42,158 nucleotides of DNA from a virus. How positions within the stretch are numbered: the first letter of the stretch is position 1; the number at the start of each line of letters is the position of its first letter. Both the position numbers and the translations under genes were made by a program. The stretch covers positions 1 to 42,158 of the IMG/VR virus record IMGVR_UViG_3300032562_000064. One strand, 5' to 3'. This document shows positions 31,155 through 38,357 of this stretch, one piece after another. The notes under the pieces are model-generated. The model searched no databases, was not told the DNA's origin, and saw nothing but the letters and a program-made list of their open reading frames with translations.

Positions 31155-31595
31155 ATGGGACCGTTCGATTACATCTTCGCTTTTCCGTCTCAGGATGCTG
31201 CAAAAGCAGACCCGGTTGTCGGCGCGTGGTGGTCCGCCCCTTCGGCTCTGTCGCCCGGCGGGTGGATCGGCAACGTCATCCCCGGACTGTCCGTCACGAT
31301 CAACGGGACGGGCGGCACGATCCAAGTCACGGATGAAGCCGGCAACGTCACGACGCAGCCCGGCCCTGACGCCCCGCTCGATGGCCTCTGGCGCATCGCC
31401 ATCGCCACGCGGGAGCGCGACCCGAAGCTCGACGCGTCGCCCGCGCTTGAGGTTTCCTCGGATCGGGGGCTGGCGCTGTCCGGCGCTGCGCTGGCCGCAT
31501 ATGTGATATTTTCGGCCGTGCCTCTGCCAAACCTCTCGGCGCTAACTGTGAGCCCGAAGTTCGCCGGGTCGCCTTACGGATACGGGACGTCCTGA
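31155..31595 (+). CDS. Hypothetical virion-region protein, 146 aa
   Basis: It begins GPFDYIFAFPSQDAAKADPV, then has strand-rich segments (SVTINGTGGTIQVTDEAGNV) and a Leu/Ala C-terminal half. It follows the fiber-like gene by six bases. It may be a fiber partner or assembly factor from position only. Its 3' end overlaps the convergent gene at 31574 by 22 bases. Confidence 0.65.
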   Translation: MGPFDYIFAFPSQDAAKADPVVGAWWSAPSALSPGGWIGNVIPGLSVTINGTGGTIQVTDEAGNVTTQPGPDAPLDGLWRIAIATRERDPKLDASPALEVSSDRGLALSGAALAAYVIFSAVPLPNLSALTVSPKFAGSPYGYGTS

Positions 31596-31735
31596 ACCAC
31601 GGTCGCCTCAAGCCCCATTCCCCGCCATATCGCAGCTTCGCGCTCGGCTTCGGCAAGTGTCCGTGGCTGGATGATCGTCACGCGCGCGTTGCCGAAGGGA
31701 TGGCGCGCGACTACGTGGTAAGTTGCGTCAGTCAT
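31574..31735 (-). CDS. Small hypothetical protein, 53 aa
   Basis: Start ATG at 31735 overlaps the end of the upstream gene by eight bases. The protein begins MTDATYHVVARHPFGNARVT and continues IIQPRTLAEAEREAAIWRGM, ending VVQDVPYP. The sequence is compact and protein-like, and it closes the leftward early operon. No family recognised. Confidence 0.6.
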   Translation of the reverse strand: MTDATYHVVARHPFGNARVTIIQPRTLAEAEREAAIWRGMGLEATVVQDVPYP

Positions 31736-31937
31736 TGGCGCTCACCACCGCAATCGCCGCCTTCGCATTCTCGCGATCCCTGAGCGCCGTCGCGTCCGCC
31801 CTGGTCATGCCCTTCGCGATCGGTCGAGAATCGTACCCCTTGGCTCGCTCGTGGACCGCGAACGTGTGGTCAGGCCCGTATTGCATTATCGCATACGTGT
31901 GGATCGCGGCGGCGACGCGGTCGATTAGATCAGACAT
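31728..31937 (-). CDS. Small hypothetical protein, 69 aa
   Basis: I choose ATG 31937 (SDLIDRVAAAIHTYAIMQYG). It overlaps the end of the upstream gene by eight bases. The C-terminal part DATALRDRENAKAAIAVVSA is helical. It contains no known domain. Confidence 0.65.
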   Translation of the reverse strand: MSDLIDRVAAAIHTYAIMQYGPDHTFAVHERAKGYDSRPIAKGMTRADATALRDRENAKAAIAVVSAND

Positions 31938-32151
31938 TGTCGTCGTCATCATTCAGCCATTCCGCTTCGGTCGGCCGCTTTTTATACCCAGGAGGCGGGA
32001 ACTTCGCGTCGGCCTCGATGATTTTTCGGACGCGCGGTAGCCATTGGTTGTAGGCCCCGTCCGAAACGCCGTTCCGATAACTAGCATCCATTCCGTAAAT
32101 CGCTACGATGAGCGACAGGATAACCATGAACGCGAATACGATCTCAGCCAT
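31930..32151 (-). CDS. Small single-span membrane protein, 73 aa
   Basis: ATG 32151 follows GAGGAAAGG. Residues 2-20 (AEIVFAFMVILSLIVAIYG) form one membrane segment, followed by a polar C-terminal region (NQWLPRVRKIIEADAKFPPP) ending in Asp residues. Function unknown. The start overlaps the end of the interrupted ORF at 32144. Confidence 0.7.
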   Translation of the reverse strand: MAEIVFAFMVILSLIVAIYGMDASYRNGVSDGAYNQWLPRVRKIIEADAKFPPPGYKKRPTEAEWLNDDDDNV

Positions 32152-32281
32152 TTGTTGCGCACCTTTCCTCTTTGTCGGCGAGAGCGCGGATAATGTCCCG
32201 GTCGTAGCGTGAGACAACGCATATTGCAGCCTATCTCAGCGCCGCCTCGATCTCGTCAAGCAGGGCTGGGGTGATGGTCAT
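32144..32281 (-). pseudogene. Small gene interrupted by an in-frame amber codon
   Basis: From ATG 32281 (overlapping the previous stop as ATGA), the frame reads MTITPALLDEIEAALR, then TAG, then AAICVVSRYDRDIIRALADK and EERCATNG to a TGA that overlaps the next ATG. Both halves look like one small phage protein, and start and stop both couple exactly to the neighbours. A CAG (Gln) to TAG change would explain it. It may be dead, suppressed, or a 16-residue peptide. Confidence 0.6.
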
Positions 32282-32889
32282 GACGTCTCGTCCTTCGCGT
32301 TGGCTTCGATGCGGGCTTTCCATGCGGCAAGCTGCTCGGCGCCGATCACGGCCCTGATCTCGCGCGAGAGGCCATTCCACACGAGCCCAAGCGCGCTCGG
32401 CGTCGACAACTTCGCCGCAGCCTCGCATTGCGCCACGGCGGCGGCGATGGCCTCTGGCGAGGCCGCTGGGGTGGCTGGCTGCGGCGCAACCTCCGGGACC
32501 ATCAGCGGCCGCACCGTGTAAGGCTTCCGGCTGGCGCGTGTCGCCGTCAAAGCCATTGTCACGGGGCCTTCGATGTCCGACATGTGGCTGATGCGAATCC
32601 CGCCAACGGCAAGCCCGCCGAACATCACCTTTTCGTCGCGGTAAAGCGTCATGCTGCGACCGATGTACTTATTGCCGTCGTCGCCCCACACGATGATTAG
32701 CACGCGCCGCATGGACTTGCAGGGCTTATACGGCTTGCCGCCGTCGCCGTCGAAGTTGATAGCGATCGGCTGATCCGCTTCTGCCAGTAGCGACACCTTC
32801 GTCACTCTGACGGTCATCGTCTGCCCGATGAGATCGTCAGAATTAAGCTGGTCGCTTTTCGGGGCAACTGTTGATCTGAGGTCCGTCAT
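32278..32889 (-). CDS. Conserved phage protein paired with YqaJ exonuclease, 203 aa
   Basis: Residues 1-130 carry SDQLNSDDLIGQTMTVRVTK, GDGGKPYKPCKSMRRVLIIVWG, YIGRSMTLYRDEKVMFGG and GGIRISHMSDI; residues 130-203 are a looser, helical tail. Proteins with this core regularly accompany YqaJ-type exonucleases in phages. The function is uncertain to me; a role in recombination or DNA binding is plausible. The gene overlaps the exonuclease stop. Confidence 0.75.
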   Translation of the reverse strand: MTDLRSTVAPKSDQLNSDDLIGQTMTVRVTKVSLLAEADQPIAINFDGDGGKPYKPCKSMRRVLIIVWGDDGNKYIGRSMTLYRDEKVMFGGLAVGGIRISHMSDIEGPVTMALTATRASRKPYTVRPLMVPEVAPQPATPAASPEAIAAAVAQCEAAAKLSTPSALGLVWNGLSREIRAVIGAEQLAAWKARIEANAKDETS

Positions 32890-33578
32890 AGCCTGATCTC
32901 CTGGTACAGTTTGCGCTCTGTCGGTAGCAGCCGGACATTGTCGGCTTTGACGATTGCGTGATATTTGTCGATCTTCTCGGCAATCCTCTTTTCAAAAGCC
33001 GCCGCAGCCGAGACAATACGCTCCTGAATTTCAAGGTCAGGATAGACGCGAACCGTCAACATGTGGGCTCCGCCGCAATACGATACGAAGTCGCACCATT
33101 TGCGCTCTGTCACCAAAAGCCCGGTCTGGACCTGCAACACAAAGTCGGTAGGAATCGTTTGCTGCTCGGCGTTTTCAATAATCGTCTCGAATTGATATTT
33201 CTGGCTGCGAGACTTCACTTCGAGCTGACCATCCTCGCCGATCAGGCCGTCTGGAGAATAGCCGACGACGAACCCGAATTTGTCGTTCGTGACAAAACCA
33301 ACTTCACGAACCGGGGCGTAGGTCTGCGAATATAGAAAGCGCGCCTCTATTTCTTCGTCTTTGCCGCGCAGCATGTCGTCGCTCGAATAGCTCGGCTCGA
33401 CGTACTTTGTGAGGCGCTGGGCGAGCAACTGATAGGTATGCGCCCGCTCCTTGTCGTTTGACGCCAGTTTCAATGTTGGCGTGAGAATCAGTTTCATTTC
33501 GCTGGCGGTCAAAAGTCCGCACCGCAATGACAGCCACTCGTCGCTGCCTTGAACGATTTCTTCGTGATACGTAATCAT
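32886..33578 (-). CDS. YqaJ / lambda-exonuclease family recombinase nuclease, 230 aa
   Basis: The N-terminus has QGSDEWLSLRCGLLTASE, followed by EIEARFLYSQTY, GYSPDGLIGEDG with Asp110, LEVKSRS with Glu120 and Lys122, and FVLQVQTGLLVTERKWCDF. These are the catalytic and conserved positions of the YqaJ exonuclease fold (PD-(D/E)XK). It would digest one strand of double-stranded ends for phage recombination. Start overlap with the upstream small gene and coupling with the 203-aa partner are clear. Confidence 0.92.
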   Translation of the reverse strand: MITYHEEIVQGSDEWLSLRCGLLTASEMKLILTPTLKLASNDKERAHTYQLLAQRLTKYVEPSYSSDDMLRGKDEEIEARFLYSQTYAPVREVGFVTNDKFGFVVGYSPDGLIGEDGQLEVKSRSQKYQFETIIENAEQQTIPTDFVLQVQTGLLVTERKWCDFVSYCGGAHMLTVRVYPDLEIQERIVSAAAAFEKRIAEKIDKYHAIVKADNVRLLPTERKLYQEIRL

Positions 33579-33748
33579 GATTCTCTCCAGCCAATATTCC
33601 GCCTTCCGCTATTCCCGGCTCGCAAGCCAAGCGGTTGAGGAGCCGTCGTAGACCGTATCTCCCGAGAAGCCCGTATCGTGGACCAATCGCCCGGCCCCGC
33701 GCGAGACAGCCTCGCGCGCACGTCGTCCGCCGTCAGGAGGTCGGTCAC
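33575..33748 (-). CDS. Small ORF, 57 aa, possible frameshifted HTH gene
   Basis: GTG 33748 overlaps the previous stop and the frame ends with TGA overlapping the exonuclease start, so coupling on both sides favours it. The start (TDLLTADDVRARL) is protein-like. Beyond about residue 12 a different frame of the same DNA, ending at 33609, looks better (REAVSRGAGRLVHDTGFSGD, then TVYDGSSTAWLASRE), like a small HTH. A lost or gained base near 33715 would join the two. Confidence 0.4.
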   Translation of the reverse strand: MTDLLTADDVRARLSRAGPGDWSTIRASREIRSTTAPQPLGLRAGNSGRRNIGWRES

Positions 33749-33924
33749 AGCTTCTCTCCGTCGTCGAACCGCTTGAGCAGCGCCATCGGCCCAGTGACAA
33801 ACTTGTCTTTCGGCACCGATTGACTGCGTTTCCTTCTTCCATACCGAGAAGCCATCGACGGCTTTGGCTTTGGATTGGCGGGCAAGAACCCCGGCCCGAG
33901 CGGGGGCTTGATCGGCTCAGACAT
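33745..33924 (-). CDS. Small basic Pro-rich protein, 59 aa
   Basis: ATG 33924 follows AAAGGAAG. The sequence is SEPIKPPLGPGFLPANPKPK then MASRYGRRKRSQSVPKDKF, ending LLKRFDDGEKL. It is strongly basic and probably disordered. Its start overlaps the previous gene by eight bases. Function unknown. Confidence 0.6.
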   Translation of the reverse strand: MSEPIKPPLGPGFLPANPKPKPSMASRYGRRKRSQSVPKDKFVTGPMALLKRFDDGEKL

Positions 33925-34408
33925 CGGTGGCTTCCTTTGCTTTTTCGCGAGCGGCGCGCTCGTGCTCGAACGCGGACTCGACGAGCGCATCGGCTTCTTC
34001 GATCGATGTCTCTTCGAGGGAGACATGCGGCCAGACGGTCATGTGCATCGAACCCTTGTACTCGGGCAGATCGGTCTCGCCGCTCAGCTTGGCAACGGCG
34101 ATCGCCGTCAGCGATTCGGCGTGCGCGCATAGGATGGAGCGTTGATCGAACGAGCCGAGCCCATGGTGCTCAGCATAGGCCCACGCGTGGCTTGCGCGGC
34201 AGGCTTTTGCGAGGTCCGGCGCGGCGGCTAGCAGTTTACCGTCTGCATCAGACATAAATCCAGAAAGCAAAAAACCAGTTCCAGACTCGTAATCAAAATA
34301 TTCGCAGCCTGCAACCAGACTCCTGTAATTAGGCATCCTATCCTGTTCCCTAAAGGCGCGCGGCCCGTCAGCTAAATATATCCACGGCCCCTTCGTCCAA
34401 TCACCCAT
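33917..34408 (-). CDS. Conserved phage protein, 163 aa
   Basis: ATG 34408 has a GAGGAGCGGGTG run directly before it. The protein opens GDWTKGPWIYLADGPRAF and contains ADGKLLAAAPDLAKACRA, a combination (W-PW then a D-x-x-L-AAAPDL block) common in phage early genes. The C-terminal half is acidic and helical (EETSIEEADALVESAFEHE). The role is unknown. Confidence 0.7.
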   Translation of the reverse strand: MGDWTKGPWIYLADGPRAFREQDRMPNYRSLVAGCEYFDYESGTGFLLSGFMSDADGKLLAAAPDLAKACRASHAWAYAEHHGLGSFDQRSILCAHAESLTAIAVAKLSGETDLPEYKGSMHMTVWPHVSLEETSIEEADALVESAFEHERAAREKAKEATDV

Positions 34409-34468
34409 CACCCGCTCCTCTGACAACTTCGGACAGCGGCCCATCGCACGGGCTGCTCGCCGCTGTGG

Positions 34469-34912
34469 TCAGGCGTCGGGAGCTTCGGCGGTGGCGAAAT
34501 ACCCCTCGCGCTCCAGCTTCTCGACGCTGACGTCGATGGTGGGATCAAACGTATCAGGACCGTCATTCCACTGAGGACCACTATCCTGGGATTTTGGCGT
34601 CGGCGGCGTGTTGGGATGGGCAGTCACCGGCGCCTCGAACGGCGCTTCCGGTGTCGCGGCGTCGGGCGCGGCCGGCGCAGGCGTCTCGGTCGGCTTGCGG
34701 GTCCGCTTTAACTCGCCGCGGGCGCGACGAACGCGTGCCACGCGCGCGCCAATCTCCTCGATCTTGTCGGCAAAGCCAGCGCTGTTCTTGATGGCCTCCT
34801 CGACCTGCGCGAGGAGGGCAGCGAACGGCAGCATTTCCTCGTGCGCCGCGCAGTCGACCTCGTCATCAAACTCGGTCCCGTCGTCGGCGACAAACTTCTG
34901 AACGATCTTCAT
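34469..34912 (-). CDS. Hypothetical protein, 147 aa
   Basis: ATG 34912 with GAGAGGC upstream. Residues 1-65 form a compact part (KIVQKFVADDGTEFDDEVDC, a helical ALLAQVEEAIKNSAGFADKI), followed by a Pro/Ala-rich linker (PTETPAPAAPDAATPEAPF) and an acidic C-terminus. It resembles early phage proteins with an N-terminal domain tied to a disordered tail. No function recognised. Confidence 0.65.
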   Translation of the reverse strand: MKIVQKFVADDGTEFDDEVDCAAHEEMLPFAALLAQVEEAIKNSAGFADKIEEIGARVARVRRARGELKRTRKPTETPAPAAPDAATPEAPFEAPVTAHPNTPPTPKSQDSGPQWNDGPDTFDPTIDVSVEKLEREGYFATAEAPDA

Positions 34913-34921
34913 TTTAGCCTC

Positions 34922-35107
34922 TCAGTCGAAATTCCAGGGGAAGGGTTTGACCGACGGAGCCTCGGTCGTGATTTTGACGCGCCGGCCTGATCGCCAGACG
35001 CCGATCCCGATGATTACGACAAGCGCCGTCCAGTATACGAACAACATGATTGCGAGCCCGAAGGCGATGATGGTGAAGGTGCTGTGGTCGGGCATAGCGT
35101 CACTCAT
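34922..35107 (-). CDS. Small single-span membrane protein, 61 aa
   Basis: ATG 35107 overlaps the preceding stop codon. The frame has one long hydrophobic segment (about residues 9-34; FTIIAFGLAIMLFVYWTALV and following) and a basic cytoplasmic tail ending KPFPWNFD. The function is unknown. Confidence 0.65.
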   Translation of the reverse strand: MSDAMPDHSTFTIIAFGLAIMLFVYWTALVVIIGIGVWRSGRRVKITTEAPSVKPFPWNFD

Positions 35108-35351
35108 CGGGCGGGTTGAGAATGGCGGCGAGCTTCGCGCGCTCAGCCGGGTCTTCGGACGGGTCGCGCATCGCGGCGTTGATGGCGTCGGCCAGGCGCT
35201 TGGCTTTGCGTTCATGGCCGGGTTTGTCGAAATGGAATTCGACATCGAAGAAACTCGCGTCGCTGATTTTGACGCCAGTCCAGCTCGGGAACAGCCTGCA
35301 ATCGGCGCGCATGTTGTCCGCGTTGAAAACCAAAATGCCGGAAATTTTCAT
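35100..35351 (-). CDS. Hypothetical protein, 83 aa
   Basis: Starts at ATG 35351 (KISGILVFNADNMRADCRLF). It has a mixed alpha/beta look with an FFDVEFHFDKPGHERKAK segment and a helical end. It is three bases from the upstream gene and overlaps the next. No family recognised. Confidence 0.65.
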   Translation of the reverse strand: MKISGILVFNADNMRADCRLFPSWTGVKISDASFFDVEFHFDKPGHERKAKRLADAINAAMRDPSEDPAERAKLAAILNPPDE

Positions 35352-35354
35352 CGC

Positions 35355-35693
35355 TCATTCCTCCACGTCAGACCAGTCGACGGGCAGCGCGTCGACGTCG
35401 ATGCAGTCTTTGATGGCTCCCGCCAACCAAGCCGGCGTTTCGCAGTAGATCCTCTCCTGCGTCTTGAACCCGCTGGCGAGGTCGCGGCGGTCGATGAACA
35501 CGCGCACGCCGAGAATTTCGCGATCGCCAGCCGCGCCGGGGTCGTCGTAAGTCGCCGGCCAGTCCTGCTCGGCGGAAAACTCGACCTCGACATGGATCGA
35601 CGTGCCGTATTGCTCGTGGCCCGTCAACTCGACATCGACGTCGCGATGGAATGTCGCCTTGGTGATTTTCGACCAGCGACGGCTATGCAGCAT
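35355..35693 (-). CDS. Hypothetical protein, 112 aa
   Basis: The start at ATG 35693 is set by AGGAGG six bases upstream; a longer frame continues upstream but lacks such a signal. The protein contains RWSKITKATFHRDVDVELTG, YGTSIHVEVEFSAEQDWPAT and REILGVRVFIDRRDLASGF, so it is strand-rich. It is the first full-length gene of the leftward early operon. Confidence 0.65.
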   Translation of the reverse strand: MLHSRRWSKITKATFHRDVDVELTGHEQYGTSIHVEVEFSAEQDWPATYDDPGAAGDREILGVRVFIDRRDLASGFKTQERIYCETPAWLAGAIKDCIDVDALPVDWSDVEE

Positions 35694-35764
35694 GGCGGCC
35701 TCCTGTTCGTGGTTGTTTGGCTGCCGCCCCGCCATATTTGCGACGAGGCGGCGTTGCCGGATTT

Positions 35765-35782
35765 TCAGGCCGGCGGTTTCAT
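35765..35782 (-). other. Five-codon minigene M-K-P-P-A with strong RBS, or 5' end of a broken gene
   Basis: On the minus strand a GGAGG (35788-35792) sits five bases before ATG AAA CCG CCG GCC TGA. The very short frame contains two consecutive prolines. One base out of frame, the downstream DNA reads as protein (LKIRQRRLVANMAGRQPNNH), so a lost base could have split a longer gene. Confidence 0.4.
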
Positions 35783-35837
35783 GGCGTCCTCCTTTTGTCC
35801 GAGAGGCGATGCTTAAAACCGCTTGCTTGCGTCGGCC

Positions 35838-35866
35838 AGTTAACGCCGGAGTGGTGTGACTGTCAA
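35838..35866 (-). promoter_or_regulatory. Leftward early promoter
   Basis: TTGACA (35861-35866), a 17-base spacer and TTAACT (35838-35843) on the minus strand. It should drive the operon 35693 to 31574. It faces the rightward Cro-like gene, so 35782-35924 is a divergent control region. Confidence 0.7.
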
Positions 35867-35924
35867 TCCAAAAATAACAAAATGAACTCTTGCGCCGCGC
35901 GCCAATCTGGTGCAGCATGTCAAA

Positions 35925-36146
35925 ATGACGCTGACAGATTATCTTCACAAAAAACGAATCAGCTATGCCGAGTATGCGCGCATGATTGGCGTGTCGTCAG
36001 AAACGGTCCGGCGCTACTGCATAGGGGCGCGACTGCCGACGCGGGCGATCATCGAGTACATCTTCAACGAAACCGGCGGCCGCGTGACGCCCAACGATTT
36101 CTTTTCATTGCCGAAGAAAATCCGCGTGAGTGGAGTTGACGAATGA
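35925..36146 (+). CDS. Small XRE/Cro-like HTH regulator, 73 aa
   Basis: From ATG 35925 the protein reads TLTDYLHKKRISYAEYARMI, then GVSSETVRRYCIGARLPTRA. A clear helix-turn-helix lies at about residues 16-36 (AEYARMIGVSSETVRRYCIG), followed by a short dimerisation tail (FNETGGRVTPNDFF). Small size and divergent position next to the early leftward promoter fit a Cro-type repressor. A GTG at 35910 is possible but no better supported. A strong terminator lies downstream. Confidence 0.8.
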   Translation: MTLTDYLHKKRISYAEYARMIGVSSETVRRYCIGARLPTRAIIEYIFNETGGRVTPNDFFSLPKKIRVSGVDE

Positions 36147-36220
36147 ACCCCTTTCCTGAATCCGCGGCCTCCGCTGCGGTGGCGCGACCTTCTATCCCCC
36201 CCGGATCGTCGCGCAGACTG

Positions 36221-36272
36221 GCCCCGCCGCCATCACGAGCACCCCACCCGGCGGCGGGGCTTTTTCTCTTTT
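36221..36272 (+). terminator. Rho-independent terminator
   Basis: GCCCCGCCGCC (36221-36231) pairs perfectly with GGCGGCGGGGC (36250-36260) around an 18-base loop, and TTTTTCTCTTTT follows. It is the clearest intrinsic terminator in the window and separates the regulator from the early rightward genes. An antitermination step could act here, since the next gene has no evident promoter. Confidence 0.9.
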
Positions 36273-36389
36273 CGTGGTACGCGCCGATGTTCGCCGAGTC
36301 GTGGCGAAACACGGTCGTGCGCGCGTGGTTCTGGTTTGTCTGATCCGCAACTCGGCGCGGCCTTGACCGAGAAAAGCAGGAGCGACCTT

Positions 36390-36890
36390 ATGAGCAACGT
36401 TGACCAGCAACCGGGCGAACCCGAGAAAGAGAAGCCGCTTCCTTTCGATATCAGCGGCGTCGGGCCGGCGACCGAGAACAACCCGCTCGAAGCCAAGACC
36501 TTGTCCGGAGACATCCGCGACATGATCCTCACGCACATCCGATCTATGACCGTGCCGTGGCCGCTGCTCAATGAGCAAGAACAAGCCGACAAGATCATGG
36601 CCGCCGAAAACGCTGGCCGCGACCTCGTTCGCCAATGCCTGCAAGTGATCGCGACCAACAAATTCCCGGCGCTTCACGTTTCGGTCGGCGCCTACAAGGT
36701 CGACAAGACCCTCGAAGTGAAGCTCGCCGTCTCGCCCAGCGTCGCCAACATCACGTCGCTTGCCCAGCACGGCAACGGCGCGGCCCTGTTGATCCTCGCC
36801 GAGCCGCAGGACTATTACGGCGAGCGGGCACCGGCGAAGCCGAGCAAAGACCAACCGAAGTTCACGTTCAACGAGACGGACAAAGACTGA
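36390..36890 (+). CDS. Conserved phage protein, 166 aa
   Basis: ATG 36390 has CAGGAG upstream. The core reads NNPLEAKTLSGDIRDMILTH, QEQADKIMAAENAGRDLVRQ, FPALHVSVGAYKVDKTLEVK, then ALLILAEPQDYYGER, ending KFTFNETDKD. Proteins of this form are common in the early region of phages next to RusA genes. The function is unknown. The stop overlaps the next start. Confidence 0.75.
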   Translation: MSNVDQQPGEPEKEKPLPFDISGVGPATENNPLEAKTLSGDIRDMILTHIRSMTVPWPLLNEQEQADKIMAAENAGRDLVRQCLQVIATNKFPALHVSVGAYKVDKTLEVKLAVSPSVANITSLAQHGNGAALLILAEPQDYYGERAPAKPSKDQPKFTFNETDKD

Positions 36891-37330
36891 TGGAGCGCGT
36901 CAGCTTCATCATCCCAGGTGACCCGGTGCCGTTCGCGCGCGCCGGGTCTTTCGGGAAGCGCAGATTTACCCCGCCCAAGCAGCGCGATTACATGCTGGAG
37001 GCGAGGCGCATTGCTCACGACGCGATGGCGGGCGCTGCGCCGTTCGCCGGGCCGGTCAGCGTCGACGTCGACGCCTATTACGAACTGCCGGCGTCGTGGT
37101 CGAAGAAGAAGCGCGCGGCCACTCTGGAAAGCCCGTGGAAGCCCTCGCGCCCCGACTGCGATAACCTCGCCAAGGCGATCATGGACGCCATCGGCGGCAA
37201 CCCGTCGCTCGACCAGACGGACGGGCTTGGCGCCATCGTGTTCGGCGATGACGCGGCGGTTTGTCGACTGATCGTCGAGAAGCGCTTCGGGTTGTCGTCG
37301 TCCGTGCGCGTCACGGTCGCGCGGCTCTGA
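36890..37330 (+). CDS. rusA: RusA-like Holliday junction resolvase, 146 aa
   Basis: It starts MERVSFIIPGDPVPFARAGS, the RusA opening, and has the central KPSRPDCDNLAKAIMDAI motif. Asp89, Asp91, Asp99 and Asp120/Asp121 are candidates for the metal-binding set, and Lys131 lies in EKRFG. The length is close to that of E. coli RusA. It resolves recombination and replication intermediates before packaging. Confidence 0.9.
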   Translation: MERVSFIIPGDPVPFARAGSFGKRRFTPPKQRDYMLEARRIAHDAMAGAAPFAGPVSVDVDAYYELPASWSKKKRAATLESPWKPSRPDCDNLAKAIMDAIGGNPSLDQTDGLGAIVFGDDAAVCRLIVEKRFGLSSSVRVTVARL

Positions 37331-37351
37331 ATTTCGAACGAGGGGGCGAAG

Positions 37352-37567
37352 ATGAAAGACACCCAGCTCTCCCGCGTGCTCGACGCCGTGACGCGCGGCT
37401 ACGACTGCACTGTGCGCATCCGGGCGGAAACCGGGATCGGCACGATGCAGGTCGCGCGGGCGCTGCTCACCCTCCTCGAGGACAAGCTCGTCGAGCGCGG
37501 GCCACTGGAGCGGCGCGGACCGGGGCGGCCCGGCTTCCGCTACCGGCTGCGGGCGGCGCGGTCGTGA
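37352..37567 (+). CDS. Small winged-helix-like protein, 71 aa
   Basis: ATG 37352 with GAGGGGG upstream. The sequence KDTQLSRVLDAVTRGYDCTV, then GIGTMQVARALLTLLEDKLV and ERRGPGRPGFRYRL has the helix, turn, recognition helix and basic wing of winged-helix DNA-binding domains. It probably regulates early expression. The stop overlaps the next GTG start. Confidence 0.65.
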   Translation: MKDTQLSRVLDAVTRGYDCTVRIRAETGIGTMQVARALLTLLEDKLVERGPLERRGPGRPGFRYRLRAARS

Positions 37568-37794
37568 ACGACCTTCCAAATCTCGCGACGCTAAAGTTTC
37601 GTGCTGACGTTTTCGCGCGCGCCGTCGCTTTGTGGATCAAACTTCGAAAGCTGAGCGTGAGAGCCGCGGCTAAAGAAATGGGCGTTTCGCACTCTACGGT
37701 GAGCCGCGTTACGCTTGGGTACGAGCCAGATATTACGAGCTATTTTCGTATGCGCGCGTGGCTTGAAATCCAGCGTCAAAGTTGGCGGCCGTGA
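37564..37794 (+). CDS. Small HTH DNA-binding protein, 76 aa
   Basis: Starts at GTG 37564, overlapping the previous stop (GTGA). A helix-turn-helix is clear: KLRKLSVRAAAKEMGVSHST, then VSRVTLGYEPD. It belongs to the small XRE-like regulators. The stop overlaps the following GTG. Confidence 0.7.
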   Translation: MNDLPNLATLKFRADVFARAVALWIKLRKLSVRAAAKEMGVSHSTVSRVTLGYEPDITSYFRMRAWLEIQRQSWRP

Positions 37795-38009
37795 TCCACA
37801 CATGCGATCTCTGCGGCGCACGCACACGCCCACATTTGGCCCTGCTGCGGACGCCGTGGGGAATCCCCGTCCCGCTCGTCCGCGTGGTCGTGTGCTCGAC
37901 CTGCGCGGTTCGCGCGTGGCGAACTGTCGAAAGTCTGGAGGGGAAAATATGGCCTACAACATCACCGAAGCCGATCGAGATCGCCGGCGACAACTCGCGC
38001 ACTGGCTGA
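37791..38009 (+). CDS. Small zinc-finger-like protein, 72 aa, GTG start
   Basis: GTG 37791 overlaps the previous stop. Cys5, Cys8, Cys35 and Cys38 (CDLC … CSTC) form a likely four-cysteine zinc site around a strand-rich loop (LALLRTPWGIPVPLVRVVV). The C-terminal 20 residues overlap the next gene by 61 bases. It could be a regulator or nucleic-acid-binding protein. Confidence 0.6.
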   Translation: MIHTCDLCGARTRPHLALLRTPWGIPVPLVRVVVCSTCAVRAWRTVESLEGKIWPTTSPKPIEIAGDNSRTG

Positions 38010-38353
38010 ATACAGACCCCGAGATCCAAGCCAAGCTGGCAACGCCAGAGTCGCGTGAACGCCGTCGCGCCGCGCAGAACAGGCGGTGGACGTTGATCGA
38101 AAGCCGCAGGCGGGTCGGCCGGGCAATTTCAGCCTCCTGGGATGATCTGCCGGTTGCTGAACTGCGCGTGGCGGGGATTCGCGCGGCCAAGGGCATGGAC
38201 CTCACGCCGCGGGCGGTAGACGTCCCCGCCTGGGTCGAGGAGAAGCTCGGCGCCGGCGGGGCTGCGATCTACGTCCGCTGGGCGCGCTGCCGCAGCGAGG
38301 ATTACGCGGCGCGATGGGCGCGCGAGGAAGTGGCGAAGCTGCGGGGTGCCTAA
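37949..38353 (+). CDS. Hypothetical protein, 134 aa
   Basis: ATG 37949 has GGAGGGG upstream, which sets the start. The protein reads AYNITEADRDRRRQLAHWLN, ARRRAAQ-like basic stretches, then SRRRVGRAISASWDDLPVAE and WVEEKLGAGGAAIYVRWARC. It is basic and helical in its first half. No family recognised. A hairpin follows the stop. Confidence 0.65.
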   Translation: MAYNITEADRDRRRQLAHWLNTDPEIQAKLATPESRERRRAAQNRRWTLIESRRRVGRAISASWDDLPVAELRVAGIRAAKGMDLTPRAVDVPAWVEEKLGAGGAAIYVRWARCRSEDYAARWAREEVAKLRGA

Positions 38354-38357
38354 GCAA

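Noticed and set aside
31884-31900. ATTGCATTATCG on the plus strand as another TAATGCAA operator
   Set aside because: It lies inside a coding region of a leftward gene, alone, and has no nearby promoter.
32231-32428. 65-aa minus-strand ORF at the end of the 203-aa gene
   Set aside because: Most of it is a shadow of the 203-aa gene; only its last 16 residues, from ATG 32281, are plausible and are treated as the start of the amber-interrupted gene.
36143-36343. 66-aa ORF starting in the stop codon of the Cro-like gene
   Set aside because: The frame runs through a strong intrinsic terminator and is Pro/Ser-rich low-quality sequence, so it is unlikely to be expressed as protein.
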